Origin: Asticcacaulis sp.
GTDB lineage: Bacteria; Pseudomonadota; Alphaproteobacteria; Caulobacterales; Caulobacteraceae
Reading direction: 5' to 3'
Assembly: GCA_024707255.1 (NCBI GenBank)
Contig: JANQAC010000001.1
Coordinates: forward strand, 744,001 to 808,000
DNA length: 64,000 nucleotides
Both the position numbers and the translations under genes were made by a program. Below, one piece after another: positions 1 through 9,743 of this stretch (position 1 is the stretch's first letter; each line of letters begins with the position of its first letter). The notes beneath the pieces were generated by a model that had not been told where the DNA came from, searched no databases, and saw only the letters and a program-made list of their open reading frames with translations.

Positions 1-42
1 CCGCATGGGTCTATCACGGGGCTTTTTGGGAGCCCTTTGATC

Positions 43-540
43 ATGACCATGTCCTATGGACGCTTTGCCGCGATGGTCGGCGTATCCACCGTCCTGATGT
101 ACGGCATGATGTATCTAAATACATATCAGGCGGATCATATCGAGTTCAGCCAGACGCGTCTGTGGATGGCCGTCGTCATGGGATCGGCCATGGCGGCCGT
201 GATGATGGTCTTCATGGGATCGATGTATAAGAACAAGCGGCTGAACGGGCTGATCATAGCAAGCAGTTGCGTGCTGTTCGCTGTCTCGCTCTGGCTGGTG
301 CGCAGCCAGGCCACGGTCAGTGATGTCGGCTATATGGAGGCGATGATTCCGCACCATTCCATCGCCATCATGACCAGCGAGCGGGCGCATATCAAAGATC
401 CGCGCGTGCGCAAACTGGCCGACGGCATCATCGAGGCGCAGGTCAGGGAAATCGGCGAGATGAAAACCCTGATCCGCGATCTGAAATCAAATCCGGCGCC
501 GGATAGCCAGCCGAACCTGCCGGCAAGGCCCGCCAGCTAA
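43..540 (+). CDS. DUF305 family membrane protein
   Basis: A protein of about 165 residues with three hydrophobic segments in its first 95 residues, followed by a soluble tail. The tail carries the DUF305 hallmark: a Met/Ile stretch, then a His-His pair and a nearby Met (EAMIPHHSIAIM), typical of a ferritin-like helical domain. Proteins of this family are often linked to metal, especially copper, handling, but no substrate can be read from this sequence. I prefer ATG at 43 because a GGGAG motif at 28-32 is well spaced from it. A TTG at 37 is too close, and ATG at 49 is also possible. It ends one base before the convergent corA-like gene. Confidence 0.8.
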   Translation: MTMSYGRFAAMVGVSTVLMYGMMYLNTYQADHIEFSQTRLWMAVVMGSAMAAVMMVFMGSMYKNKRLNGLIIASSCVLFAVSLWLVRSQATVSDVGYMEAMIPHHSIAIMTSERAHIKDPRVRKLADGIIEAQVREIGEMKTLIRDLKSNPAPDSQPNLPARPAS

Positions 541-1506
541 TCAGAACCAGCGGCGCGCCTTGAAATAGCTCAGCATCCCGATGATGATGGCGATCATCAG
601 CGCGCATACCGCCTCGAAGGCATAGGGCTGGTGCAGGAACGGCATGTGGTCGAAATTCATGCCATAGATGCTGGCGATCAGGGTCAGGGGCAGGAAGATG
701 GCCGAGACGATCGAGATCACCTTGACGATATTGTTCTGCTCGACATTGATCAGCCCCAGGGCGGCATCGAGCAGGAAGGCGATATGGCCGGAGACATGGC
801 TGGAATGATCGTTCAGGCTGGCCACGTCCTGGCTCATGGTGCGCAGGCGATCGTGAAATTCTTTCAACTCGGTCGTCTTGCGGAAGCCGACGATCTGGCG
901 TTCGAGAGCGGCGGCGAAAACCGTCAGCCGCGCCAGTGATACCAGGGAATCACGCACCTTGGCGATATCGTTCTGGGCCGCGCCCAGGCGGATCAAAACG
1001 GTTTCCAGCTTGGTGCGGCGGCGCGTGGTGAAAACTTCCTTCGAGAGGTCATCGATACTGTGGCTGGTCTTTTCGATCAGGTCGGCGGTGCGGTCAATGA
1101 TGAGATCGACCAGGTTGAGGAAGGTCGTCGGCCCGTCGGCGCAATGGCCGGGCTGCTTTTCAAGCTGATCGCCGAAAATCTTGAACGAGGCGGGCTCGAT
1201 ATAGCGGATGGTCACCAGTCGGCCGCCCGTCAGGACAAAGGTCACCGGCCCGGACTGCAACTGCGACAACCCACCGAAGAACGCCACCTGCGCCGTCATG
1301 AAGGCGGCGCCATCCTCGATATAGAGGCGGCTGGACGTCTCGATCTCGTCCATGTCCTCGCGTGTCGGCAACAGGACGCCAAGCTGGGCTTCCAGCTTCA
1401 GTTCTTCATCGCGGGTGGGATTGAAAAGGTCGACCCAGGTGGTATGCGGATCAAAATCGCCGGCCTCGGCCGCAACGTGAAATCCCTGCGAATGGAGTGT
1501 CAGCAC
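541..1506 (-). CDS. CorA-family divalent cation channel
   Basis: A 321-residue protein of the CorA Mg2+/Co2+ transporter family: a long acidic and helical cytoplasmic N-terminal domain, then two C-terminal transmembrane helices. The signature Gly-Met-Asn motif is at residues 282-284 (IYGMNF), at the end of the first helix where the ion selectivity loop sits. The last residues are basic (KARRWF), as expected for a cytoplasmic C terminus. The start is GTG. The length fits the family. The stop codon abuts the stop of the convergent DUF305 gene. Whether Mg2+, Co2+ or Zn2+ is the physiological ion cannot be told from sequence. Confidence 0.92.
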   Translation of the reverse strand: MLTLHSQGFHVAAEAGDFDPHTTWVDLFNPTRDEELKLEAQLGVLLPTREDMDEIETSSRLYIEDGAAFMTAQVAFFGGLSQLQSGPVTFVLTGGRLVTIRYIEPASFKIFGDQLEKQPGHCADGPTTFLNLVDLIIDRTADLIEKTSHSIDDLSKEVFTTRRRTKLETVLIRLGAAQNDIAKVRDSLVSLARLTVFAAALERQIVGFRKTTELKEFHDRLRTMSQDVASLNDHSSHVSGHIAFLLDAALGLINVEQNNIVKVISIVSAIFLPLTLIASIYGMNFDHMPFLHQPYAFEAVCALMIAIIIGMLSYFKARRWF

Positions 1507-1564
1507 ACGCGATATCCCTTTGATCAGGCGGCATAATTAACCGCAAAGGGCTAAGGCGTAAAGC

Positions 1565-2458
1565 CTACTTCTTGTGGGTGTGCTTGCGGGCCGTGGCCTT
1601 GGGCGTCTGGGCCTTTGATTTCGCCTTCGCCGACTTGGGTTCCGGCTTGATTGCCTTTTTGGCGGCGGCATGGCCGGCAGCGGCCTTATCCGAATCGATC
1701 TGCGCCACCAGTTCGGCGGCGGGCTTGCCGCTGACATGGGCGGCGACGGTCACCGGCTTGGCGGTCATCTTGCTGCCGGCAGGGCTGAGCGCGGCCTTCA
1801 GATCGGCCGGCATGTCATCCGTATTGGCTGAAGCGATCTGTTGGTACGGACGGGCAGTCGAGGGGGCGGCTTCCGGTTGCGCAATCGTGGTGACGTGTTC
1901 GCCCATGCGGACCTGCGCCGGATCCTGGTAGATAAAGCCGTAGGTCGTATAGACCGTGGTGCCGAGGTCATTCGACGGGCCATACCACACCTTGACCTTC
2001 GACCAGTCACCGGCCTCCGACACGTCCATGACATTGACATTGTCTTCCACCTGGCCGCGGCGGCCATTGATCGGCGACCAGTTGGCGTGGGTGACCTGGA
2101 TATAGCGGTCGGTGATGATCTGCGAAACGACGGCGACATGGCCGAGCTTCATGCGGCCTTGCGAGCGGAAGACGAGAACGGCGCCGGGCTTGGGCGTGTT
2201 ACCCTCCTCATAGCGGCCGGTGGCTTTTTCCCACCAGGTCCAGGCATCGCCGAAGATCTGCATTCCGGTAAACTGACGGGCGAAGGTCACGCATTGCAGG
2301 TAGGCGGAACCGGCGGGCGTCTTCTGAGCGGCAACCTTTACAGCGCTGGCTTTGCTGGCTTTATGGGCTTTCGTGCGGGCATCGGCAGAGCCGGCGGCAC
2401 AAAGGGCAAGAAGGGCAAAAGCAATCGCCGAAAGGGTCTTTTTCTGCACGCAACACAC
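1565..2458 (-). CDS. Secreted CHAP-domain peptidoglycan amidase/peptidase
   Basis: A 297-residue exported protein. Residues 1 to about 27 form a signal peptide ending near SADA. A CHAP (NlpC/P60-like) domain spans roughly residues 50-160, with the catalytic Cys56 (YLQCVTFAR) and His107 (LGHVAVV), followed by a conserved HANW segment. This domain hydrolyses peptide or amide bonds of peptidoglycan. The C terminus from about residue 255 is very rich in Lys and Ala, resembling a histone H1 tail, and may bind anionic cell-wall or membrane polymers. The start is GTG at 2458; a second GTG three codons in is an alternative. It runs in the same direction as the downstream corA-like gene, 58 bp away. 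Confidence 0.85.
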   Translation of the reverse strand: MCCVQKKTLSAIAFALLALCAAGSADARTKAHKASKASAVKVAAQKTPAGSAYLQCVTFARQFTGMQIFGDAWTWWEKATGRYEEGNTPKPGAVLVFRSQGRMKLGHVAVVSQIITDRYIQVTHANWSPINGRRGQVEDNVNVMDVSEAGDWSKVKVWYGPSNDLGTTVYTTYGFIYQDPAQVRMGEHVTTIAQPEAAPSTARPYQQIASANTDDMPADLKAALSPAGSKMTAKPVTVAAHVSGKPAAELVAQIDSDKAAAGHAAAKKAIKPEPKSAKAKSKAQTPKATARKHTHKK

Positions 2459-2538
2459 TCATTAACTATTCGTCCTGTGTCTTTGCTACATCAGAAAAAT
2501 TAATTTTCAAATACTTTTTCGCCCATTCGGCGCAAAAA

Positions 2539-3635
2539 TTAACCTTCCTTAACCCACGAATGCGTGATCGCGCCGTGAAGACGTTCGCCATAATGACGCA
2601 CGATCTTGCGGAACGGGCGCTCGATCAGATGGTGCGCCAGCATCGACAGCGGCACCAGAGCCAGCAGGCCGGCAAACCACCACAGGAAGGGCAGCGGCGC
2701 GTGATCTGTGCCCAGCAACGCATTGATGGCCTTAAGATATACCCACTTCCACGGCACATAGATCATGTAGGTGGCAAAGGAAATCTCGCCGAGATAGACC
2801 AGGGTCTTGCCGGAGAGGAGGCCCTTTTCATCCTGGGCCAGTCCCGAAATCGACAGGACCAGCAGGCCCAGGGCCACGACCGTCAGGATGTCCGACTGGC
2901 CTAAGGAGGTTGAAAACACCACAGTCAGCAGGGCGATGCCGGCGCCGATCAGCGCCACGCCCGGTTTGGCGACCGCGCCGGAACGCCAGGCCAGGTAAAG
3001 CGCGCTGCCATAGAGGAAGCTCGGGACGATACGCAGGGCGCCCCACTGGAAGGTGGCGTTTGTCAGGTTGAAGCCGGCTAGGCGTGAGAAGATCAGGTTG
3101 ACGGCGACCAGGAAAGAATCGCCAGCGATACGGCCAGAATCGGGCGCTCGCGCAGGCGCCACGCCAGGTATGCCACCGCCGGGAAGCCGAGATAGGCGAA
3201 CCATTCGGCCGAGATCGACCAGGAGGGATGGTTGAACGAGGCCGTCGGCGCCAGTCCCCAGGCCTGTGTCAGGGTCAGGTGCGCCGGCAGGGCCGCCCAG
3301 TTGGCGGCGTTTTCATCGAGCGTAACGCCCTTGATAGCGGCGGCGGCGATCAAAAGCAGGGTAAACAGCAGGGTGGCGATATGCAGCGGATAAACCCGCG
3401 CCAGACGGTGAATGACGAACTGTCCGTATTTGAAACGGCCCTCACCGAACCCGTTCAGATAGACATAGGAGAGGATGAAACCGGACAGCACGAAAAACAG
3501 ATCGACCCCGAGATAGCCCTTTTCGATTACCCCTAAGCCGATATTACCGCTCAGCTCGTGGATATAGGTATACATCACCACCCAGAAGGCGGCGAAAAAC
3601 CGCAGGCTCGTCAGGGGTTTGAGATGATCGTTCAT
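2539..3635 (-). CDS. Acyltransferase family 3 membrane protein (reading frame interrupted)
   Basis: An integral membrane O-acyltransferase of the Acyltransferase_3 (OafA/ExoZ) family, which acylates surface glycans or other cell-envelope sugars. The start (TSLRFFAAFWVV) has the usual N-terminal motif. The next segment, GYLGVDLFFVLSGFILSY, is diagnostic, and the C terminus has further membrane helices and ERPFRK. The N-terminal half (from 3635) and C-terminal half (to 2539) lie in different frames. Adding one T near 3117-3118 joins them into a continuous protein of about 365 residues (AVSLAISFLVAVNL). This is most likely a sequencing indel. The acyl acceptor is unknown. Confidence 0.82.
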
Positions 3636-3782
3636 GTCTCCGGCCTTCCCGCTGCCACTCTCCGAAAAGAACGGCCCAAAAGAACAATGTTGTCCTTAAA
3701 AATAACGCCCAAACAGGCGAACGGCTGGGTCCATGCACGAAGTGTGCCGAATAATATTACAGATTTGGTAAATGGCGCGCAT

Positions 3783-3815
3783 AAAAAAAGCCCTCTGCGC
3801 GGGAGGGCTTTTCAT
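3783..3815 (-). terminator. Rho-independent terminator after ydbL
   Basis: A hairpin with arms AAAAGCCCTC and GAGGGCTTTT around a short GC loop. On the minus strand it is followed by a run of seven T, directly downstream of the ydbL-like gene and before the acyltransferase. Confidence 0.85.
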
Positions 3816-3832
3816 CTCATCAGGCGATGATG

Positions 3833-4219
3833 CTACTTCTTCACCCAGTTGCCGCTGGCGTCCTGGTAATATTCGCCAGCCTTCAGCTTCGGCACGATGA
3901 CATTGGCATAGGCCGAAATGCCGGCGGCTTCCGGCGAGACGCCGTTTTTCGCCGCCGCCTGGCCGTAGACGCTCTTGCGGCCGGCATTGATTTCATCGAC
4001 GGCGGCCTTGGTGGCGGCATCGCCGGAACCCGACACGAAGCCGAGATAGCCGTTATTGCGTTCACCGACCGTGCCCTTGGCCTTGGCGGCATCGACCAGC
4101 GCCTTCGAGGCAGCGACATCGGCGGCGGCCGGGGTGGAGATAACGGCGCTGACCGCAACAACGGAAGACGCCATGGCGAGGGCCGCTACAGCGGCTTTAA
4201 ATAAAGAGGTCTTTTTCAT
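3833..4219 (-). CDS. ydbL: YdbL-like periplasmic protein (DUF1318)
   Basis: A secreted protein of about 128 residues. A basic N terminus (MKKTSLFK) and an Ala-rich hydrophobic segment form a signal peptide cleaved near TPAAA. The mature part matches the DUF1318/YdbL pattern: alternating Ala-rich helix (ALVDAAKAKGTVGERNNGYLGF), then SVYGQAAAKNGVSPEAAG, and a C-terminal GEYYQDASGNWVKK. In E. coli, YdbL modulates the YdbH-YnbE bridge that moves phospholipids to the outer membrane. It lies 21 bp behind the ynbE-like gene on the same strand, so the two are co-transcribed. I prefer ATG at 4219; a GTG four codons upstream at 4231 is possible. Confidence 0.85.
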   Translation of the reverse strand: MKKTSLFKAAVAALAMASSVVAVSAVISTPAAADVAASKALVDAAKAKGTVGERNNGYLGFVSGSGDAATKAAVDEINAGRKSVYGQAAAKNGVSPEAAGISAYANVIVPKLKAGEYYQDASGNWVKK

Positions 4220-4240
4220 GAGAGTGCTCACTTTCTAACC

Positions 4241-4423
4241 TTAGAACAGATCAGGGTTCTGCTGGATCAGGGCCTTCACGTCCTGGTCAAGCTGGACCTT
4301 CACATTGACATCAAGCTTGGCATAGATAGGTGCCAGGTTGACATTGACATTCACCGAGGGCGTGCAGGCGATGAGCATGATGCCACCTGCCCCCAAAGCT
4401 ATCGCCGCTATCGCTTTCTTCAT
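4241..4423 (-). CDS. ynbE: YnbE-like small lipoprotein
   Basis: A 60-residue lipoprotein. The signal peptide ends in a lipobox (LIAC, Cys20), followed by the short conserved segment TPSVNVNVNLAPIYAKLDVNVKVQLD typical of YnbE. In enterobacteria YnbE is an outer-membrane lipoprotein that stacks onto the C terminus of YdbH to complete a phospholipid bridge across the periplasm. A good ribosome site (GAGGGAG) lies 8 bases before the ATG at 4423. The reading frame remains open upstream, but the lipoprotein signal fixes the start. It is followed at once by ydbL. The partner ydbH is on the same strand beyond an oppositely oriented channel gene. Confidence 0.85.
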   Translation of the reverse strand: MKKAIAAIALGAGGIMLIACTPSVNVNVNLAPIYAKLDVNVKVQLDQDVKALIQQNPDLF

Positions 4424-4572
4424 AAATGGCTCCCTCAATTCCGAGCTGTAAATACCGTTATACCCATATAGCCAGATATAGGCTGAACCGTGGCTGAACG
4501 AAACGGATATTTTGACTAGACATTTTACACCCTTTTGCCACACACAGGACAAGGGGCCACGGAAGATCACAG

Positions 4573-5622
4573 ATGCTGAAAAACGACGCGACGACCGCGC
4601 CGATCACCGCCCGACAGAAACCCCGCCTGAATGTCTGGCAATCCCTGTGGCTGCGCGGCGTACTGGTTCTGGTCCTGCTCGGCATCGCCCTTACCGGTCA
4701 CTGGCTCGACCGCAAGGGCCTGCATGACAATACCGACGGCGTGGTCTCGTTCAGCGATGTCGTCTATTTCACCGCCATCACCGTCACCACGGTCGGCTAT
4801 GGCGATATCACGCCGGTCACCGACCGTGCCCGCATGTTCGACACCTTCGTCGTCACGCCGGTACGGCTTTTTATCTGGATAATCTTCTTCGGCACAGCCT
4901 ATACTCTGGCCCTGAAAAGCACCTGGGAGCAGATCCGGACGCGCATGATCCGCAAGGGCCTGAAACATCACATCATCGTCTACGGCTATGGCTCAACCGG
5001 CGAGGCGGCGGTCGGCGAACTGTTGCGCCAGGGCGTGAAGCCGCAGAGCATAGTGGTGGTCGACAGCAATGCCGCGCGCATCGCCCAGGCCATCGAATGC
5101 GGCGTGACCGGCATAGAGGGCGACGCCACCTATAACGCCACCCAGGACGCCGCCTGCATAAAGACCGCCCGCGCCGTGATGGTGGCCACGCACCGCGACG
5201 ATTCCACCGTCCTGATCGTGCTCAGCGCCCGCCAGATGAACGCGACCGTGCCGATCAGCGCCACGGTGCGCGCCACCGAAAACGAAGACCTGATCCGCCA
5301 GGCCGGCGCCGACAACATCATCAATCCCGTCAGCATGGGCGGCCACCTGCTGGCCCGCGCTTCCGAAGGCCGGCATGTCGCCGAATGCATCGCCGACCTG
5401 GCCTCGGCCGATGGTCAGGTGGTCATGCGCGAACGCGAGGTGACGGCCCGGGAAATCGGCAAGCCCCTGAGCGGCATCACCACCGGCATGGGCCTGCGCA
5501 TTTCGCGCGGCAGCCACATCCACGGCTACTGGGACCACGCGGCCCAGAGCCTGAAGGCCGGCGATATCATCGTCGAGATTGTCCGGACGGACGCCCCTCC
5601 GTCATCGGTTCAGGCGCAATAG
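4573..5622 (+). CDS. Two-helix potassium channel with RCK/TrkA-N domain
   Basis: A 349-residue potassium channel. Residues about 30-115 form an Ion_trans_2 pore module: helix, pore loop with the K+ selectivity filter TVGYGD at residues 73-78, then a second helix. A cytoplasmic RCK/TrkA-N Rossmann domain begins near residue 132, with the nucleotide-binding glycine motif GYGSTG at 138-143 and an Asp (VVVDSN) at the end of the second strand. A further C-terminal TrkA-C-like region follows. The channel would gate K+ in response to a ligand such as NAD(H), Ca2+ or a nucleotide. It sits on the plus strand between ydbH and ynbE, which run the other way. The stop codon lies inside a strong hairpin. 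Confidence 0.9.
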   Translation: MLKNDATTAPITARQKPRLNVWQSLWLRGVLVLVLLGIALTGHWLDRKGLHDNTDGVVSFSDVVYFTAITVTTVGYGDITPVTDRARMFDTFVVTPVRLFIWIIFFGTAYTLALKSTWEQIRTRMIRKGLKHHIIVYGYGSTGEAAVGELLRQGVKPQSIVVVDSNAARIAQAIECGVTGIEGDATYNATQDAACIKTARAVMVATHRDDSTVLIVLSARQMNATVPISATVRATENEDLIRQAGADNIINPVSMGGHLLARASEGRHVAECIADLASADGQVVMREREVTAREIGKPLSGITTGMGLRISRGSHIHGYWDHAAQSLKAGDIIVEIVRTDAPPSSVQAQ

Positions 5623-5652
5623 CGTTCCGGTGAGTCGACCGGAACGCTATTG
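5617..5652. terminator. Perfect 14-bp hairpin shared by two convergent genes
   Basis: Perfect inverted arms CAATAGCGTTCCGG and CCGGAACGCTATTG around an 8-base loop. The left arm contains the channel stop codon (TAG at 5620-5622) and the right arm, read on the minus strand, contains the ydbH stop codon. It is probably a bidirectional terminator, although T-tracts are weak. Confidence 0.75.
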
Positions 5653-8600
5653 CTGGGGTTTCTGGGCCGTGTTGGAATAGAAGGCCGCCAGATCGGTCAG
5701 CACCTCATCGAGATTGACCGGCACTTCGAGATATAGCTCGACCGGCGTTTTCGAGGGCAGCTTGATCGGCTTCTGCATCCATTTGCCGCTGATATAGTCC
5801 ATCAGGCTGATCTTTGCCTTCTGCTTCTGCGGCGGATCGTAATAGCCCTTGATGTGGAAATTGATATTGAGGATGCCACCGTCGATCGAGTTGAGACGGG
5901 CATCGATCTGATCATAGGCGACGTGTTCCATCGCCTGGAAGGCCAGGTCCTGGAACGGATTGAAATTGGGATCGGCCGCCGCGGCGGCTTCGGCGTTCTG
6001 GCTGGCGATGGCGGCGGTGGCCGGCGGCGCGTCGGTCGTCACCGAGCCGGTGGCCGTATTCACGCCGGTCACCGCGGTGCGGTAGATCGAAATCTGGCCC
6101 GGCGCATCCGAGGTCATGGTGCCGTTGGCGAAGGCAATATGCCCCTCAGTGTAGGTAAAGGGCAGATGGCCGCTGAGGTTACCCTTAAAGCTCATGCTGG
6201 TATTCAGGTCGGACGCCGCGACGACCTTGCCGAAATCGAGCCCGTCGAAGGCCAGCACACCGGTGATCGGTTTTTTGGCGTCGAACCAGATATCGGTCGG
6301 CTCCAGCCGGACCGGACCGCCGGGGCTTTCCACCGTGGCCTGCTCCAGCGCCATGTGATCGCCCGAGGATCTGGAAGCGGACATCGAGATCGGTCAGCGG
6401 CACGCCGAGCTTGGTTTGCGCCAGGCGGATGGCCCGGCCCGGAGCGGTATGCAGAGGCGACAGGGAATCGAAGACGATCTGCCCGGTCAGCCCCTGCGAC
6501 GGGCCGGTGGCGCCGAAGAAGCTCATGCCGACGCCATAGGGGGCCTTTTCCGTGGCCGCGACAAAATCGCCGACGCCGATATTGAGCACGCCGCCGCTCG
6601 AACTGGTGGTCTTCGTCCAGTTGAACGCGCCCTCGAAGCTCATGGGGCCGGTAACGTCACGGCTGAAAACGGCCGCCACCATCGGCGACAGATAGACCGG
6701 CTGCAGGCCGGTCGGGACGAAATTGAGGTCGAGCGTTTTGAAAGACAGGCTGCCGGCGCCGGAAGCCACATCGCTGTCGAGATTGATCGCGGCGATGCGC
6801 AGGGGTTTGCCATCGCTTCCCTTGGTCGAGGGGGTAGAGGCGAAGAAGCGGCCGGTCGTGGCCTTGCGGTCCTGTTCGATCGCGCCGTCGATCAACAGCG
6901 GATTGAAACGCGTCTGGTCGGCCGGCACCCCATCTGTCAGGGTGGCGCCGGCTAGCGTCGCCTTGTATCCCAGGCCATCGCCCAGGCTGTAAGCCTGGAA
7001 ATCGCCCTGCCCGCCAACCAGTTTGACGATGACATTGGGCGCGGTCAGGGCGAGATCGCGGTAGGCGCCGGTGACACGCCAGCCCTGCGGCGTATAGACG
7101 AGGAACGACTTCCCGGTCTGGGCGATGATGCCCGACAGGTCGGTCAGGTTGTCGCCGATCTGCGCCGACGTGGCGGTGAAACTGGCCTGATCCGCCAGGG
7201 TGACGTTGAAACCGCCGCCGGGCAGGGTATTGAAGCGGCCATGACCATCGACCTTGGCGCCCTGCAGCGGGTCAAAATCGAACTGCGCCGCCAGGGTATA
7301 GCCGCCGGAGAGGATGCCCTTGTCATCCAGCGCCAGGCCATCCAGCCCCAGCGCCACCTGTGGCAGGCCGTCGCCGGTCAGCGCTATGCCGGCCGCGCCA
7401 GATTGGCCGCTGGCAATCAAGGGCCTGGAGCCATGCGGCGCCAGGGTCGCCTTGCCGCCGCCATTGAGCATTGCGTCAGCGCCCTGAACGCGCAGCGCCA
7501 TCTGCGCCGGGGTATCGGCATCGCCGTGCAGGTTGAGGCTCAGCCCCTTGATACGCAGGGCGAAACGCTGGAACGCCTGGTCGAGCGTGATGATGGCGTC
7601 CGCCGGCAGGGGATCGGGCGCGCCCGGAATCGGCGGTTTGCCGGCCGCTTCGGCACGGGCGGCGGCGCGATCCTTCGCCATTGCAGCCAGGCCGCTGTAA
7701 CGCCCGCGATCGGAGCGGATATCGCTCTGGATCGTCACATCCCACGGACCCTGATCGGCGCCCGCTTCGGCACCGCCATTCAGCGCCAGTGTCGTCTGGT
7801 CGAGCGACAGATCGGTGCCCTGAGACAGGTGGCCCACGGTCATGCCGCCGGTAAAGGTCGCCTTGGCGCCGTCATCATCGGAGGCCAGGCTGAGGTCTGT
7901 CAGGTTCAGGCGCGCCGTCTGGGCCGACAGATTCCCCTGTTTGAAGCGGCCCGCCTCGCCGGTCATCGGGCCATTGAGATTGAAAGCCAGGCCGGTTTCG
8001 CTGGAAAAGCCGGTATTGAGCGTCAGGTCATCGCCTGCAATGCGCAGGCTTTCCGCCTGGATTTCACCTGATTGCAGACGGTCTGTGCTGGCGTTCAGCC
8101 TGGCCTTGCCGGAATAGGCGACGCCCTTTTCCGTGGTCTTGAGCGTACCGTCAAAACCGATCTGGGCCTCGAAGGCATCGGCCCTCGTGCCTTCGCTGAT
8201 CACCTCATCGCCGGTCAGGGTAATGGCCGCATCAATGGCGCCGCTGAACGCCTCATACATCGACTTCGAATGGCGATACGGCAGATGGCTGTCGAGATCG
8301 AGTACGACATTTTGCGCATGGAACCGCTGGTCCTCGGCGCCGATGGTCTCGACCAGATTGCCGCCGCCCTTCACCGTCCAGTTATCGCCCACCAGGTGCG
8401 CCCTGACCTGCAACTGGTCGCCATTCTTGCCCGTATTGACCGAATGCGCCGTCACGCGGCCTTCGCGCAGGTCGCCGGCGCCGAGCGTACCGGTCAGGTG
8501 CGTGGCCGGCAGTTTCAGGTCGAGCAGGGTCAGGAGGCCATTGCGCAGGCTTAGGCCCCCATGGCCTTTCAGCAGGCCGTAGTCGCTGTTGAGGCTGATA

Positions 8601-9271
8601 TCGACATCGGTGACGACGATTTCTTCCGGCGGCGGCGCATTGGATGGCTTGGCCGACAGGGCATCCTGCACGACCTTGTCCAGCGAACCGAATTTCAGCT
8701 TGCCGTCTTTGATGGAAATAGCAACGACCGGCCGGGTGATACGCAGGGCCTTGATCCGGGCCAGCGGCAGGCCATTGCCGGCGAAAGGCGTCAGGGCGTA
8801 ATCGACATCGAAACCGCCGACCGACATTTCCGGCTTTTTCATATCGCCGATCAGCACGCTGCCGGAGGCATGGCTGAGTGACAACTTGTCGATCGTCACA
8901 TGGGCGGTGACGCCCTGCCCTTTCAGCCAGCTTTCGGCCACTGACTCGGCAATAACCTTGCGGCCGGCCACGCCGACAATGCCGAGCGCCGTGACGCCGC
9001 ACAACGTGATCCACAACCAGCTCGCGGCGCGGAAATTGCCGCCATTGCCGCCGCCCCGCTTTCCGGAAGGGCGTCGGCCCGGCAGACCGATATCGTCCGG
9101 GCCTTCCTCAGGCGGCGCGCCATCGATCCCTGTCGGACGCGAGAAGCTTTCCCCGGTGCTCATATGCGCCGGAAACCACAGGGCTTCATCAGACAGGGAG
9201 GTTTGGCTCATCAATCGGTCTTGTCGTTCTGCGGCATTCGCCGGCGGGATTTGTAACGCATCATGAACCAT
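5647..9271 (-). CDS. ydbH: YdbH-like AsmA-superfamily lipid transport protein (one frameshift)
   Basis: A very long protein (about 1,207 residues once repaired). One N-terminal membrane helix near residues 85-105 is followed by a periplasmic chain of alternating beta-strand repeats, the architecture of AsmA-like bridge proteins (YdbH, TamB, YhdP). These carry phospholipids from inner to outer membrane in a hydrophobic groove. The C-terminal domain (GVLAFDGLDFGKVVAASDLNT and GILNINFHIKGYYDPP) is the YdbH dicarboxylate-type region that contacts YnbE. The frame breaks at a GGG at 6362-6364; removing one G restores QILGDHMALEQ. The start is uncertain: ATG at 9271 or at 9211. The ynbE and ydbL genes lie downstream on the same strand, beyond the channel gene. 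Confidence 0.82.
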
Positions 9272-9416
9272 ACCTTTTTAAAAAGTGTGGATATCAACGC
9301 TTTTCTTTTACAGACTAGGGCCCGTTTTAGCCGAAATTCCGGCATATCCGCCGATTACCGGCGCCTTTTCCGGGCCAAAATCGATTTGTGCTGTTTTTTA
9401 CAGGTTTATGAAAGAG

Positions 9417-9425
9417 TTATCCACA
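9417..9425 (+). promoter_or_regulatory. DnaA box
   Basis: A perfect consensus TTATCCACA. Only one copy is visible, so this is more likely a DnaA-responsive promoter element than part of an origin. Confidence 0.55.
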
Positions 9426-9460
9426 CAGGGCGTATCGCGTCGTCACAAAAGGTTAACGCG

Positions 9461-9475
9461 TTAAGACCTCGTTAA
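9461..9475 (+). promoter_or_regulatory. CtrA binding site
   Basis: TTAA, seven bases (GACCTCG), TTAA: the full consensus for the Caulobacter cell-cycle regulator CtrA. Another TTAA lies just upstream at 9453-9456, and a TTAA-N8-TTAA pair at 9482-9497. Confidence 0.65.
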
Positions 9476-9743
9476 TATCTTTTAAGCAGGATTTTAAGGA
9501 TAACAAGGTAATTCCTTGCGCGGACAGGGTCGGCAGTCGGGGTAAAATCGCCTCATTTTCGCCTTTTTTTGGCGTAAGCAGGGCCTTCCACTGTTTTAAG
9601 ACTCAAGGCATGTTCTCTGTCTTTTACGAGTCTTGTCTACCGCTTGACCGACGGATGTCGGTTTTAAGCAAAGCTATTTTAGTCCGCCGGCCTCTGAAAC
9701 AGAGCCGTCGCCTACCGCTAAAACAGGACGAATTCGCGTACCC

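Larger units (their letters stand above)
9272..9743. other. Divergent regulatory region between ydbH and the M23 peptidase gene
   Basis: 472 bp with no credible gene, AT-richer than its surroundings. It holds a DnaA-type box, a CtrA-type site, further TTAA motifs (9453-9456, 9482-9485, 9494-9497) and two GANTC methylation sites (9600-9604 and 9628-9632). It must contain the promoters of both flanking genes. Confidence 0.7.

Noticed and set aside
2539..2552. TTAA-N6-TTAA as a CtrA site near the CHAP gene
   Set aside because: The spacing is six rather than seven and one TTAA is part of the acyltransferase stop codon.
9272..9743. Replication origin
   Set aside because: Only one consensus DnaA box and no hemE, parAB or similar origin neighbours; a cell-cycle promoter explains the motifs better.
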